Positions 1 to 7,482 are shown, numbered from the stretch's first letter. The stretch is DNA of 10,226 bases from JAPUDQ01 sp964535835 (GCA_964535835.1 CAZHUZ010000023.1:1-10226); one strand, 5' to 3'. Made by a program: numbers and translations. Notes: generated from the sequence alone by a model not told the origin.

Positions 1-5
1 GCCTA

Positions 6-794
6 ATGAATGCTAAGTACTGGCAAAAACAAACACCTGATTCGCCTCTGTTTCCCGAGATCGAATGGAACCGCCCTGAGCAAAAAACACGCGCTGGTAA
101 GCTGGTGATACTCGGGGGTAACAAACTAGGATTTGTCAGTGTCGCATCGGCATACGCTGATGCTAAGAAGTGCGGAGTGGGCGAAATCAGAGTTTTGTTG
201 CCAGATGCCCTGAAGCATTCACTTCCTGTGACAATCCTCGACACTGTCTACGTTGCAAGCAATCCGTCAGGCGGTATGGCTCGCGAAGCACGTAATGATG
301 TTTTGGCGGGGTTGCAATGGGCAGAGCACGGACTATTGATCGGTGATACTGGCAGAAACTCTGAAACAGCTATGATATATGAGTCACTTCTCGACACTCA
401 AACTCCTCTCACGGTAACTCGTGATGCTGTCGATCTCCTCAGACAAGCAGCACCGAAGATGGTTGACCGTCCATATACCACGTTGGTTGTATCATTTGCA
501 CAACTTCAAAAACTTTTTCAATCAGTATATTACCCCAAGATGCTAAGTTTTAGTATGCAACTCAGTCTACTCGTTGAGACATTACATAAATTTACCATCA
601 CGTATCCATGTACAATCGTCACCTATCATCAAAACCATTTGATAATCTCTCACTCTGGCCATGTTGTTACCCAAGAGCTCGACGATCCGATGCTCATTTG
701 GCGTGGCACTGTTGCGACGCGTTCAGCTTGCTATCAAATTTGGACACCCAGCAAACCTCTCGAGGCAGTCGCATCAAGTACTATACACTTATAA
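6..794 (+). CDS. NnrD/YjeF-C-like ribokinase-fold protein, probably degenerate
   Basis: 262 aa. Residues about 30-70 (AGKLVILGGNKLGFVSVASA, then a GVGEIRVLLPDALK stretch) resemble the N-terminal Rossmann-like part of the ADP/ATP-dependent NAD(P)H-hydrate dehydratase family (YjeF C-terminal domain), which repairs hydrated NAD(P)H. GLLIGDTGRNSE (about 109-120) and LTVTRDAVDLL (about 134-144) sit where the family has its 'GPGLG' and 'DADAL' segments. The C-terminal catalytic/anion-hole motif of active enzymes (N-x-G-x-GDVLxG) is not visible. The equivalent place reads RGTVATRSACYQIWTPSKPLEA, with no GD pair. I therefore call a ribokinase-fold protein of uncertain activity. No signal peptide or TM segment is seen. 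The start is the first ATG in the window; only 5 bases lie upstream, so an earlier start or an upstream partner gene cannot be excluded. It converges on the minus-strand tRNA-Leu. Confidence 0.72.
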   Translation: MNAKYWQKQTPDSPLFPEIEWNRPEQKTRAGKLVILGGNKLGFVSVASAYADAKKCGVGEIRVLLPDALKHSLPVTILDTVYVASNPSGGMAREARNDVLAGLQWAEHGLLIGDTGRNSETAMIYESLLDTQTPLTVTRDAVDLLRQAAPKMVDRPYTTLVVSFAQLQKLFQSVYYPKMLSFSMQLSLLVETLHKFTITYPCTIVTYHQNHLIISHSGHVVTQELDDPMLIWRGTVATRSACYQIWTPSKPLEAVASSTIHL

Positions 795-823
795 ATATAG
801 CTTAATAATCTAAATCACGCATC

Positions 824-911
824 TGGTACCGCGAGCCGGACTTGAACCGGCACGAGCGTAATGCTCAAGAGATTTTGAGTCTCTCATGTCTACCAATTCC
901 ATCATCGCGGC
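824..911 (-). tRNA. tRNA-Leu (anticodon CAA, reads UUG)
   Basis: On the minus strand the sequence folds as a class II tRNA. The acceptor GCCGCGA pairs with TCGCGGT (one G-U at the first pair). The anticodon stem AGAGA/TCTCT encloses the loop CTCAAAA, giving anticodon CAA. A long variable arm (GAGC/GCTC) follows, then T-stem GCCGG/CCGGC around TTCAAGT, discriminator A and an encoded CCA (plus-strand 824-826). The long variable arm together with CAA fixes the identity as leucine. It is transcribed away from the sortase gene. Confidence 0.95.
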
Positions 912-923
912 ACAAGATGAGTG

Positions 924-929
924 ATTATA
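924..929 (-). promoter_or_regulatory. Extended -10 promoter of tRNA-Leu
   Basis: On the minus strand this reads TGG-TATAAT, a perfect -10 with the extended TGn element. It sits about 12 nt before the tRNA 5' end, so transcription would start a few bases upstream of it. No good -35 is visible at 16-18 nt, which is tolerable for an extended -10 promoter. Confidence 0.6.
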
Positions 930-995
930 CCACTACCTCAAGAGATATTGAGCAACAAATACCGACGCAAAGTAGTAAATGTGCTCAAACAATTG

Positions 996-1001
996 TATAC
1001 T
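996..1001 (+). promoter_or_regulatory. Possible -10 element for the sortase gene
   Basis: TATACT matches the -10 consensus at 5 of 6 positions and lies 25 nt before the ATG at 1027. A start near 1008 would leave a leader of about 20 nt and would place the upstream in-frame ATG at 979 outside the transcript. No convincing -35 is seen. Confidence 0.35.
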
Positions 1002-1026
1002 AAAACAGAGTGGGAATCTACGTATA

Positions 1027-2202
1027 ATGAATCCAGATGACAATTCGCAGCGCCATGTCAGTATCCCAAAGAGTGATACATCGGTGTCGACACAGAAACC
1101 CGACCGTGATTTAGCGGTTGCTTTGATGCGCCAGCAAATCGAACGATTATACAGAGAACCCGATGCTGCCGAGGGTGAGTCGGCCTCCTCAAATACAAGA
1201 AATGTATATGATCAGACGCATGATAATTCCGCCGCAACATACGTTAACCCAGGCAATTGGGAAACCTACCACACTGCGTGGCAACAATACTATCAAACCT
1301 ACTATGAAAGGTATTATCTCTCACAGCTACAACAGACAAAAGCCAAGCAAGCAATCACATCCTCTAAAAAGGACAAGGAATCATCTCAACGTTTAATGCA
1401 TAAGCAGCAGGCTATCATCAAAAATAAAGCCTTAGCAGAAATCAAAGCAGAGTTAAACGAACGAATCCATAATCATGCCCACCAGGTCCGTCATAGTCGT
1501 CATTTTATACCGATTATCAGTGCTTTAGTGGTTATGAGTGTATTTTTATTTTTGCAATATAATCGTCTCATATATGCTCAATTCTTGTCCTTCGTGAGCC
1601 CCGGGTCTATTAATCCGCAAAATGTCATTGTAGACCCAGCAGACACTACTAAGGTTGGACCCGAACCAAGAATAATCATTCCTAAAATCAATGTTGATGC
1701 CCCCACAGTATTTAACCTTACCTCTCTTGATGAGCCACTTGTCCAGGAGTCGCTTAAAAGTGGTGTTGTCCATTATCCAATACCAGGAGCAAGTGCAAAC
1801 CCTGGTGAGAAAGGTAATACAGTATTTTTAGGTCACTCAAGTAATGATGTCTTTGATGAAGGTGGTTATAAGTTTATATTTGTTCAGCTCGAACAGATGA
1901 AGACGGGAGATATATTTTATCTTAATTATAACAGTGTACGCTATACCTATTCAGTTACGTCAACAGAGACCATTTTGCCTTCTGAGGTGAATAAACTTGT
2001 GACAAATAATGACAAACCTACAGCCACACTTGTAACGTGCACGCCTATTGGAACAGCTCAAAAACGCTTTCTTGTTCACGCTGAACAAATTACGCCTGAC
2101 CCTGATAAGGCAGTTGTTAAATCAGACAATCAAGCAAAAGTTCAACCGCCTACAATCTCGGGTAACTCTAAGACGTTCTTTGATCGATTATTTGGATTTT
2201 AG
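1027..2202 (+). CDS. Membrane-anchored sortase family transpeptidase (class D/E-like)
   Basis: 391 aa from this ATG; an in-frame ATG at 979 would give 407 aa. I prefer 1027 because a -10-like TATACT lies between the two starts and conserved-looking sequence begins after it. Sortases cleave a C-terminal sorting signal and join surface proteins to the envelope or to pilin subunits. Order of parts (391-aa numbering): a polar cytoplasmic N-terminus of about 155 residues with a Tyr-rich block WQQYYQTYYERYY (85-97) and a Lys/Gln-rich helix; one TM segment (about 160-180); then the sortase barrel (about 213-355). The catalytic triad is visible: His270 in FLGHSS, Cys338 in TLVTCTP and Arg347 in KRFLVHAE. 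The domain starts with RIIIPKINVDAP, typical of the family. With the N-terminus inside, the catalytic domain faces outside. No substrate gene is adjacent. Its stop overlaps that of the convergent PEGA gene. Confidence 0.9.
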   Translation: MNPDDNSQRHVSIPKSDTSVSTQKPDRDLAVALMRQQIERLYREPDAAEGESASSNTRNVYDQTHDNSAATYVNPGNWETYHTAWQQYYQTYYERYYLSQLQQTKAKQAITSSKKDKESSQRLMHKQQAIIKNKALAEIKAELNERIHNHAHQVRHSRHFIPIISALVVMSVFLFLQYNRLIYAQFLSFVSPGSINPQNVIVDPADTTKVGPEPRIIIPKINVDAPTVFNLTSLDEPLVQESLKSGVVHYPIPGASANPGEKGNTVFLGHSSNDVFDEGGYKFIFVQLEQMKTGDIFYLNYNSVRYTYSVTSTETILPSEVNKLVTNNDKPTATLVTCTPIGTAQKRFLVHAEQITPDPDKAVVKSDNQAKVQPPTISGNSKTFFDRLFGF

Positions 2203-3689
2203 TCCAAGACTACTTGAGATGTCTGCAAAAATAGTTTTTCGCCTTGACGGACGAAACTAACTATATATTTACCATTGTCATTTAGAAATGCTGGGAGGGT
2301 TGCGTCAGCCGTCACAATATCATGTCGGTTTGCACCGTCAAACTCATACCAACGCACGGTGCCGGAGGGGTTATCGACGAGATAGTAATCATCGAGCCAT
2401 TTTGGTGCTGCTAACTTGGTATCCGTCTCTCCTGTGTTACCTTGGGTAAGCTCGTCTGTTTCGAGATCATAACAATAAAATGCTCGTCCCGAACCAACGA
2501 TCAAGAAGCGACCGCTTGAACCAAAATCAAACCACGCAGGCTGATATGCCATAGGAAATGACGCATAGGAACGCCCTGCAGTCGTTTGTGAACCCTCGGC
2601 AGGGTCTTTGATAATCTCGACATGATTACCGCGAGCAATTGCTAAATAATAGTGTGAGAAATATTCTGTTATATCGACGTATAGTTGGTCATTTAGCGCA
2701 TAACTTTGGACTATGTGCTCTTTACCATTGAGATAGACACCGGCAATTTTTTTGTCATTTTTTACCGCAACAAAAGCGATGTCATTTTCTCGATAAAGCT
2801 TGTATGATTCTACTCCAGTAACTATTGGTTGCGAGACAGACTTACCGCCCACATCAATTCGACGTAGATCATGACCAGTCAAGGCATAAAAGACATTGCC
2901 GCTGGTCCCCGAAAAATGTATCGATGAAAACGGCAAACTAAACTCAGTAGTGAGGTTATACGGATCACCATTAGTGGCGGTACGGTCAATTCTCAGATAT
3001 TCTTTGCTCGTGCCATACGTATAACTAAGGAGCACATATCTCGAACCAAAATCCCATTCTTCGATTGCATATGATCCAGGCTGATCATCTATGCGTGTCA
3101 CTATGTCCGTGGGGAGGGTGATCGTTCGCTTGGTAACCTTGGTTGCATCTCGTAAGTCATATATCTCAACAACACCTGTCTTTTGATCAGTGATACTTGC
3201 CATAAATTTCCTGTCAGGTGTTGGGAGTACAACCGATGTGCCATCTGCAGCAATTACTTGTTTTGTCGTGATCGTCTGCGGTACAAAACGAGCATAATTA
3301 AGCCATCGTAGCTCACCAGCATCGACCGAAATAGTTTTCTGCCAGGTGTGATAACCTCTTCGCTCATACACAACAGTGTGAGAACCAGCCGATACCTCGG
3401 TCTTGCCAGGAGTTGTAAAGTTTTGTTTGACCCCATCGAGCTTGATCGTGGCCCCATTTGGTGTCGAACGAAGTTGTAACAACCCGCCTTGCTCGATCGT
3501 CCGGCCTTTGATGTCAAAACGATAGCCTAGTACTAACAGTATGCAAATGGCGGATATGACAATCGTTGCAAGCGTCATAAATCCATAGGTGAAAAACAAA
3601 ATCGCCTGGCGTTTGCGCTTGCTAAGAGTATGTGTGTTCACTCTACTATGGTAAACGGTTGTAATGAGATAGTAAATGCGCGGCATCAT
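2199..3689 (-). CDS. Single-pass membrane protein with PEGA domain and beta-propeller-like region
   Basis: 496 aa. After a basic N-terminus (KRKRQ) comes one strong TM segment (about 29-55). It is followed by a PEGA domain (about 69-125: GLLQLRSTPNGATIKLDG, then TPGKTEVSAGSHTVVYERRGY and W). The remaining 370 residues contain repeated aromatic/Gly beta-strand segments (such as WFDFGSSGRFLIVGSG and PKWLDDYYLVDNPSG) that look like a TolB/WD-like propeller. PEGA is a small extracytoplasmic beta domain linked to surface-layer or envelope proteins, so an envelope-binding or structural role is inferred, not shown. Two ATGs stand in tandem (3689 and 3686). A GAGAGG Shine-Dalgarno (plus-strand 3691-3696) is 1 nt from the first and 4 nt from the second, so the second start (495 aa) may be the true one. 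Its 3' end overlaps the sortase gene by 4 nt, with no terminator between. Confidence 0.85.
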   Translation of the reverse strand: MMPRIYYLITTVYHSRVNTHTLSKRKRQAILFFTYGFMTLATIVISAICILLVLGYRFDIKGRTIEQGGLLQLRSTPNGATIKLDGVKQNFTTPGKTEVSAGSHTVVYERRGYHTWQKTISVDAGELRWLNYARFVPQTITTKQVIAADGTSVVLPTPDRKFMASITDQKTGVVEIYDLRDATKVTKRTITLPTDIVTRIDDQPGSYAIEEWDFGSRYVLLSYTYGTSKEYLRIDRTATNGDPYNLTTEFSLPFSSIHFSGTSGNVFYALTGHDLRRIDVGGKSVSQPIVTGVESYKLYRENDIAFVAVKNDKKIAGVYLNGKEHIVQSYALNDQLYVDITEYFSHYYLAIARGNHVEIIKDPAEGSQTTAGRSYASFPMAYQPAWFDFGSSGRFLIVGSGRAFYCYDLETDELTQGNTGETDTKLAAPKWLDDYYLVDNPSGTVRWYEFDGANRHDIVTADATLPAFLNDNGKYIVSFVRQGEKLFLQTSQVVLD

Positions 3690-3720
3690 ACCTCTCTGTC
3701 AATAATCAGATAAAAAGCAC

Positions 3721-3749
3721 TTGCATTATAAATAAAAACCTCGTACGAT
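3721..3749 (+). promoter_or_regulatory. Candidate promoter for the DUF4367-like gene
   Basis: TTGCAT (3721-3726), a 17-nt spacer, then TACGAT (3744-3749); each hexamer matches consensus at 4 of 6 positions. A start near 3756 would give a 34-nt leader with AGAGGGA (3779-3785) 4 nt before the ATG. It overlaps the minus-strand -10 for the PEGA gene, so the two divergent promoters would compete. Confidence 0.35.
3725..3730 (-). promoter_or_regulatory. -10 element for the PEGA-protein gene
   Basis: Minus-strand reading is a perfect TATAAT. Transcription would start near 3718 and leave about 30 nt of leader carrying the GAGAGG ribosome-binding site. The -35 at 17 nt (ATTTAT) is poor. Confidence 0.45.
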
Positions 3750-3789
3750 AAATGATGAAATCATTGCACAACAAAAACAGAGGGAATAT

Positions 3790-4764
3790 ATGAGGGGTAA
3801 AAGCACTATTATTATCAATGGACGCCACTACGATATCGTGAGTGGTTTGCCGATAGAACAAAAGGTGGGCAATACTTTATTGAACAGCTCAACTGTAGCA
3901 AACACCAAAATAAATTCATCTATACAGGATGATCGAGACGCAAAAAAACGAAATGTCGCTAAAGTATCTCGGCCCAAGCCACAACACAGCACTACGTTAC
4001 GACGTGATCTTGTCAAAAAACCTGTTGGCAAGTACGATCATGTTTTAAGATCAGAACGTACCAGAGTACACGCTACTCGTAGCCCACAAATTACCAAATT
4101 CGCACCGCACCCAATAATCAAAGAAAAAACGAACACACCTGCACAAACTGACTCTCATTCGGCAATAATTACCTTAGCTCATAAACGTTTTGCAGAAAAG
4201 ACTGCACAAAAAAACAAGTCAAAAGCACTTTCATCACGTGAGCTAAGAGAATATTTGGATACAGCAAAACCTGTGGTGCAAAAACCATCAAAATCTGAGA
4301 AACAACGTCCAGCACGACGTGTCAGCTCTATTATAACTGCTAGCTTTGCTATTATGTTGCTTGGTGGCTATCTATCATACATCAATATGCCAAATTTATC
4401 AGTTCGTGTCGCTGCTGCTCAAGCAGGCATAGATGCTTCTTATCCAAGTTATACTCCTAGTGGCTATCGTTTTGATGGGCCAGTTGCTTATACCGACGGC
4501 AGCGTCACCCTTAGTTTTGCCGCAAACGGTGGCACGTCTCGATACAGCATCACGCAAAAACTTAGCAACTGGAACTCTCTAGCCGTACTTGATAATCTCG
4601 TAGCTAAAGCTGATCGGGATTATGCCATTAATGCCTCAAAGGGTCTCACTATTTACACCTATGGTCAAAATGCCGCTTGGGTCAATCGCGGCGTCCTCTA
4701 TACACTCAGTGGCGACGCGCCCCTCAAGACCGACCAAGTGCTGCGCATCGCAAACAGTCTTTAG
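3790..4764 (+). CDS. Single-pass membrane protein with DUF4367-like extracytoplasmic domain
   Basis: 324 aa. The N-terminus (residues 8-21, IINGRHYDIVSGLP) and a basic, low-complexity stretch (about 50-175, rich in K/R/S/T) lie before one TM segment (about 179-198) and should be cytoplasmic. The outer part (about 217-324: YPSYTPSGYRFDGPVAYTDG, then LTIYTYG, AAWVNRGVLYTLSGDAPL and a final ILRIA-like NSL) resembles the DUF4367 domain found in Gram-positive sigma-regulatory or sporulation-type membrane proteins. The function is unknown. A long positively charged cytoplasmic tail might bind nucleic acid or a partner protein, but that is inference. No cysteine is seen. The start is supported by AGAGGGA 4 nt upstream of the ATG. 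The gene lies 42 nt before gltX in the same direction. Confidence 0.75.
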   Translation: MRGKSTIIINGRHYDIVSGLPIEQKVGNTLLNSSTVANTKINSSIQDDRDAKKRNVAKVSRPKPQHSTTLRRDLVKKPVGKYDHVLRSERTRVHATRSPQITKFAPHPIIKEKTNTPAQTDSHSAIITLAHKRFAEKTAQKNKSKALSSRELREYLDTAKPVVQKPSKSEKQRPARRVSSIITASFAIMLLGGYLSYINMPNLSVRVAAAQAGIDASYPSYTPSGYRFDGPVAYTDGSVTLSFAANGGTSRYSITQKLSNWNSLAVLDNLVAKADRDYAINASKGLTIYTYGQNAAWVNRGVLYTLSGDAPLKTDQVLRIANSL

Positions 4765-4776
4765 TATTGATTTTGG

Positions 4777-4803
4777 ATTATAGATTATAGAATATAGAAT
4801 AGT
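4777..4803 (+). repeat. Short AT-rich heptamer repeat before gltX
   Basis: Three heptamers in a row (ATTATAG, ATTATAG, AATATAG) followed by a partial fourth (AATAG). The block fills most of the 42-bp gap and includes several -10-like hexamers, the best being TAGAAT at 4795-4800, which ends 6 nt before the gltX ATG. Confidence 0.7.
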
Positions 4804-4806
4804 TAT

Positions 4807-6225
4807 ATGACTATTCGTACTCGCTTTGCTCCCAGCCCTACTGGTTTGCTACATGTAGGTGGAATCCGCACGGCATTATTTGCATATCTCGTCGCCAAAC
4901 AGGCGAACGGCAAATTCGTCTTGCGTCTTGAGGACACTGATCAAAAACGAGAAGTAACTGGGAGTAGAGAACATCTTATTTCAAGTCTCAAAGCTATTGG
5001 TATCACCTACGACGAAGGTCCTGACATCGGCGGTCCGTATGCTCCGTATGTCCAGAGTGAGCGTCTCGATCGTTATAAGCATTGGGCGCAAAAGCTCATT
5101 GACGCCGGTCTTGCGTATGCTGACCCATACACACCAGACCAGCTCCAGTCATTTCGCGAAGACGCCAAGGCCAAAAAACAAGCGTTTCTCTATCGTAACT
5201 ATCGTCCTAGCAATCCTCCAAAATGGGATGGGTCACAACCACTCCGATTTAAATCTTCACCCAAAAGCTATCAGTACCATGATGAAGTAATGGGCGATAT
5301 CACCACGAGCCCCAATGTTATCGATGACATCGTCCTTATCAAATCAGACGGCTATCCAACCTACAATTTTGCTCATATTGTCGATGATGAGGAGATGAAG
5401 ATCAGCCATATTATACGTGGTCAAGAATTTATCTCAAGTATGCCAAACTTTTTGGCGCTCTACGAAGCACTCGGTATTGAACGACCAATCTTTGCCCATA
5501 TGCCACATATTCTTAATGAGCAGGGCAACAAAAAACTCGGCAAACGCGACGGTGCCAAAGACGTCCTCGATTATATCCGCGAAGGCTATTTGCCTGAGGC
5601 GATGATGAGTTTTATCGCAACCATGGGCTGGAACGACGGCACCGAGCAGGAAGTGTTTACCAAACAAGAGCTCATAGATCGTTTTAGTCTCGATCGTATC
5701 CAACGCAGCGGCGCACGCTTTGATGAAAAAAGATTGCTGTGGGTGAACGGTCATTTCATACGAGAATTATCCCTCGATGAACTCTACGATAGGACTGAAT
5801 TCTTTTGGGGAGAAGCTGCGAAAAAAGCGTCCGAAACTTATAAAAAACAAGTACTCGCTCTGGCACAAGACCGACTCAAAACCCTCAAAGATCTCGCAAG
5901 TCTTACCAACTACTTCTTTGAAGAACCAAAACAAGACTGGTCGCTCATAACAGAGAACAAACAGCTGAAAAAACTCGAACGGGATGAAATCACCACTATT
6001 TTGACTGCCGTCCATGATGCGCTCCAGCAGACCGAGTGGCAGGCAGATGCAATCCAGGATACACTCAACCAACTGCTTGAAACCACTGGTCAAAAACCAG
6101 GTGTTTTATTTGGGCTCATCCGCATCGTCACCACCTGGGCGCCATTTAGCCCACAATTAAACGATACTCTCGCGCTCCTCGGCAAACAAAAAACACTCGA
6201 CCGCCTACAAAGAGCGATTAATTAA
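4807..6225 (+). CDS. gltX: Glutamyl-tRNA synthetase
   Basis: 472 aa, the usual length for bacterial GluRS. It charges tRNA-Glu (and, if non-discriminating, tRNA-Gln) with glutamate in the cytoplasm. The class I signatures are clear: RFAPSPTGLLHVGG with the HIGH-type HVGG at 16-19, FVLRLEDTD at 37-45, IIRGQEFISS at 202-211 and the KMSKS-type loop KKLGKRDGA at 242-250. The C-terminal helical anticodon-binding domain follows (about 300-472). The protein has no cysteine at all, so the zinc site present in some GluRS (for example E. coli) is absent; the corresponding place reads AFLYRNYRPSN. KLGKR replaces the more common KLSKR. No Shine-Dalgarno precedes the ATG, and a TAGAAT -10-like hexamer ends 6 nt before it, so a leaderless mRNA is possible. 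A tRNA-Glu gene lies 3.7 kb downstream. Confidence 0.97.
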   Translation: MTIRTRFAPSPTGLLHVGGIRTALFAYLVAKQANGKFVLRLEDTDQKREVTGSREHLISSLKAIGITYDEGPDIGGPYAPYVQSERLDRYKHWAQKLIDAGLAYADPYTPDQLQSFREDAKAKKQAFLYRNYRPSNPPKWDGSQPLRFKSSPKSYQYHDEVMGDITTSPNVIDDIVLIKSDGYPTYNFAHIVDDEEMKISHIIRGQEFISSMPNFLALYEALGIERPIFAHMPHILNEQGNKKLGKRDGAKDVLDYIREGYLPEAMMSFIATMGWNDGTEQEVFTKQELIDRFSLDRIQRSGARFDEKRLLWVNGHFIRELSLDELYDRTEFFWGEAAKKASETYKKQVLALAQDRLKTLKDLASLTNYFFEEPKQDWSLITENKQLKKLERDEITTILTAVHDALQQTEWQADAIQDTLNQLLETTGQKPGVLFGLIRIVTTWAPFSPQLNDTLALLGKQKTLDRLQRAIN

Positions 6226-6262
6226 GTCGTAGGGATTGTAGCGACTTCTTCCTTCTCCCTTC
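6224..6262 (+). terminator. Probable intrinsic terminator of gltX
   Basis: AAGTCG (6224-6229) pairs with CGACTT (6242-6247). TA/TA pairing extends the stem with one bulged G. A pyrimidine-rich run (CTTCCTTCTCCC, 6248 on) follows. The stem begins inside the gltX stop codon. The tail is C/T rather than a pure T run, so strength is uncertain. Confidence 0.45.
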
Positions 6263-6269
6263 TATAGGA

Positions 6270-6278
6270 TGCTACAAT
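6270..6278 (+). promoter_or_regulatory. Extended -10 promoter of the DUF3048-kinase-regulator operon
   Basis: TGC-TACAAT: extended TGn plus a -10 with 5 of 6 matches. It ends 7 nt before the ATG at 6286, so transcription would start at or next to the start codon (leaderless). The -35 region at 16-18 nt is pyrimidine-rich and poor. Confidence 0.5.
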
Positions 6279-6285
6279 AATAGTT

Positions 6286-7482
6286 ATGTTTAAAAGGCAT
6301 AAAAATGAGACGATTGCAACAGATATCGAAATCAAATCCCAGGATGACTCGATGGATAAATCAACCGAAAAAATCAGCGCGCTTTCATCTCATCACGCTC
6401 GTTTAAGCGACGAACTGAGTAGAGCAGTACATGACAAATATTTTTTAATCACACTTGCTGTCATTATGGCTGTCGGATTAGGATTGCTAGCGCTACTCGC
6501 CAATCACAAAGAGCCATCGATATCGAGTAAAATCAACGTACCAAAAGCAAAACCAGCACCGCAATTCTACTCACCCTTGACAGGTCTCGCAACGACCGAA
6601 GTAAATACCAAACGTCCTGTCACAGCTATTATGATTGAAAATACTCCAGCGCCTGATGGACGGCCGCAATCAGGGCTCAAAGAAGCAGGCGTCGTCTACG
6701 AAGCTATCGCCGAAGGTGGTATCACGCGATTTGTCGCTTTGTATCAAGAATCACGACCGCGGCTGATCGGACCTGTCAGAAGTGTACGGCCGTATTATGT
6801 TGAGTGGGCAAGCGCCTATGCCCCTGTCGTTGCCCATGTTGGCGGCAGCCAGCGCGCTTTGCAAATGATCCGAAGCGGAAACTACGGAGTGGACCTGGAT
6901 CAATTCTTTAATGGCGGTACCTATTGGCGCGTTGACGACCGAGCTGCTCCGCACAATGTCTACACCAGTTTTGACAAACTCGACGCTCTCGCACAGGCAA
7001 AAGGCAAAACATCCAGCACCTTTACAGGATTTACTCGTAAAGACGAACCAAAATTAGCCAAGATTGCTGAGGCGCGCAAGCAAGGCGCGACACAAGCAAA
7101 TACGATAAACATTGACGTATCAAGCGGATCATTTCATGTCGAGTACGCCTATCAGGAAAATAGTAATACCTACAAACGTAGCCACAACGGAGAGGTCCAT
7201 ACTGATCGCGAAGCAGGAGAAATTACCCCAAAAGTAGTCATCGCGATCAAAGTAGCGATGAGCACCGAGATGGAAGACGGCTATCGTGAACAGATCACCA
7301 CTACCGGTAAAGGACAGGCCTATATCTTCCAGGATGGTACCGTCACTGAATGCACCTGGTCACGAGAAAATGAAAAATCTCGTCTTGTTTTGACTGGTAG
7401 CGATGGTAAAGAAATTGCACTCAACCGAGGACAAACCTGGATCACAGCTCTAGCACATCAAAAAGGAGTTTCATGGCAGTAA
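6286..7482 (+). CDS. Membrane-anchored DUF3048 (YerB-like) protein
   Basis: 398 aa. It has a polar cytoplasmic N-terminus (1-50), one TM segment (about 52-72), a linker rich in P/K/A, then the DUF3048 N-terminal domain (about 95-235: YSPLTGLATTE, RPVTAIMIENTPAPDGRPQS, VYEAIAEGGITRFVALYQ, GPVRSVRPYYVEWA) and the DUF3048 C-terminal domain (about 270-395, ending RGQTWITA). The family includes Bacillus YerB; its biochemical role is not known to me. YerB-type proteins are often lipoproteins, but no lipobox cysteine is present here and a TM anchor replaces it. An extended -10 ends 7 nt upstream and there is no Shine-Dalgarno, suggesting leaderless translation. An alternative ATG at 6352 (residue 23) has AGGA 8 nt before it. 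It shares a 10-nt overlap with the downstream sensor kinase, so the two are probably translationally coupled and may act together at the envelope. Confidence 0.88.
   Translation: MFKRHKNETIATDIEIKSQDDSMDKSTEKISALSSHHARLSDELSRAVHDKYFLITLAVIMAVGLGLLALLANHKEPSISSKINVPKAKPAPQFYSPLTGLATTEVNTKRPVTAIMIENTPAPDGRPQSGLKEAGVVYEAIAEGGITRFVALYQESRPRLIGPVRSVRPYYVEWASAYAPVVAHVGGSQRALQMIRSGNYGVDLDQFFNGGTYWRVDDRAAPHNVYTSFDKLDALAQAKGKTSSTFTGFTRKDEPKLAKIAEARKQGATQANTINIDVSSGSFHVEYAYQENSNTYKRSHNGEVHTDREAGEITPKVVIAIKVAMSTEMEDGYREQITTTGKGQAYIFQDGTVTECTWSRENEKSRLVLTGSDGKEIALNRGQTWITALAHQKGVSWQ
7461..7468 (+). promoter_or_regulatory. Strong Shine-Dalgarno of the histidine kinase gene
   Basis: AAAAGGAG lies 4 nt before the ATG at 7473, inside the 3' end of the DUF3048 gene. 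It is the clearest ribosome-binding site in the window and fixes the kinase start. The operon-leading genes lack such a site. Confidence 0.75.

Noticed and set aside
979..1026. Longer sortase start at the ATG at 979
   Set aside because: A -10-like TATACT (996-1001) lies downstream of this ATG, it lacks a ribosome-binding site, and the extra 16 residues look unconserved. Kept only as an alternative.
2048..2260. Plus-strand ORF of 70 aa across the sortase/PEGA junction
   Set aside because: Out-of-frame shadow of two well-supported genes.
5434..5754. Minus-strand ORF of 106 aa inside gltX (also 5767-6093)
   Set aside because: Antisense to a conserved gene, no promoter or ribosome-binding site, and protein composition typical of a shadow frame.
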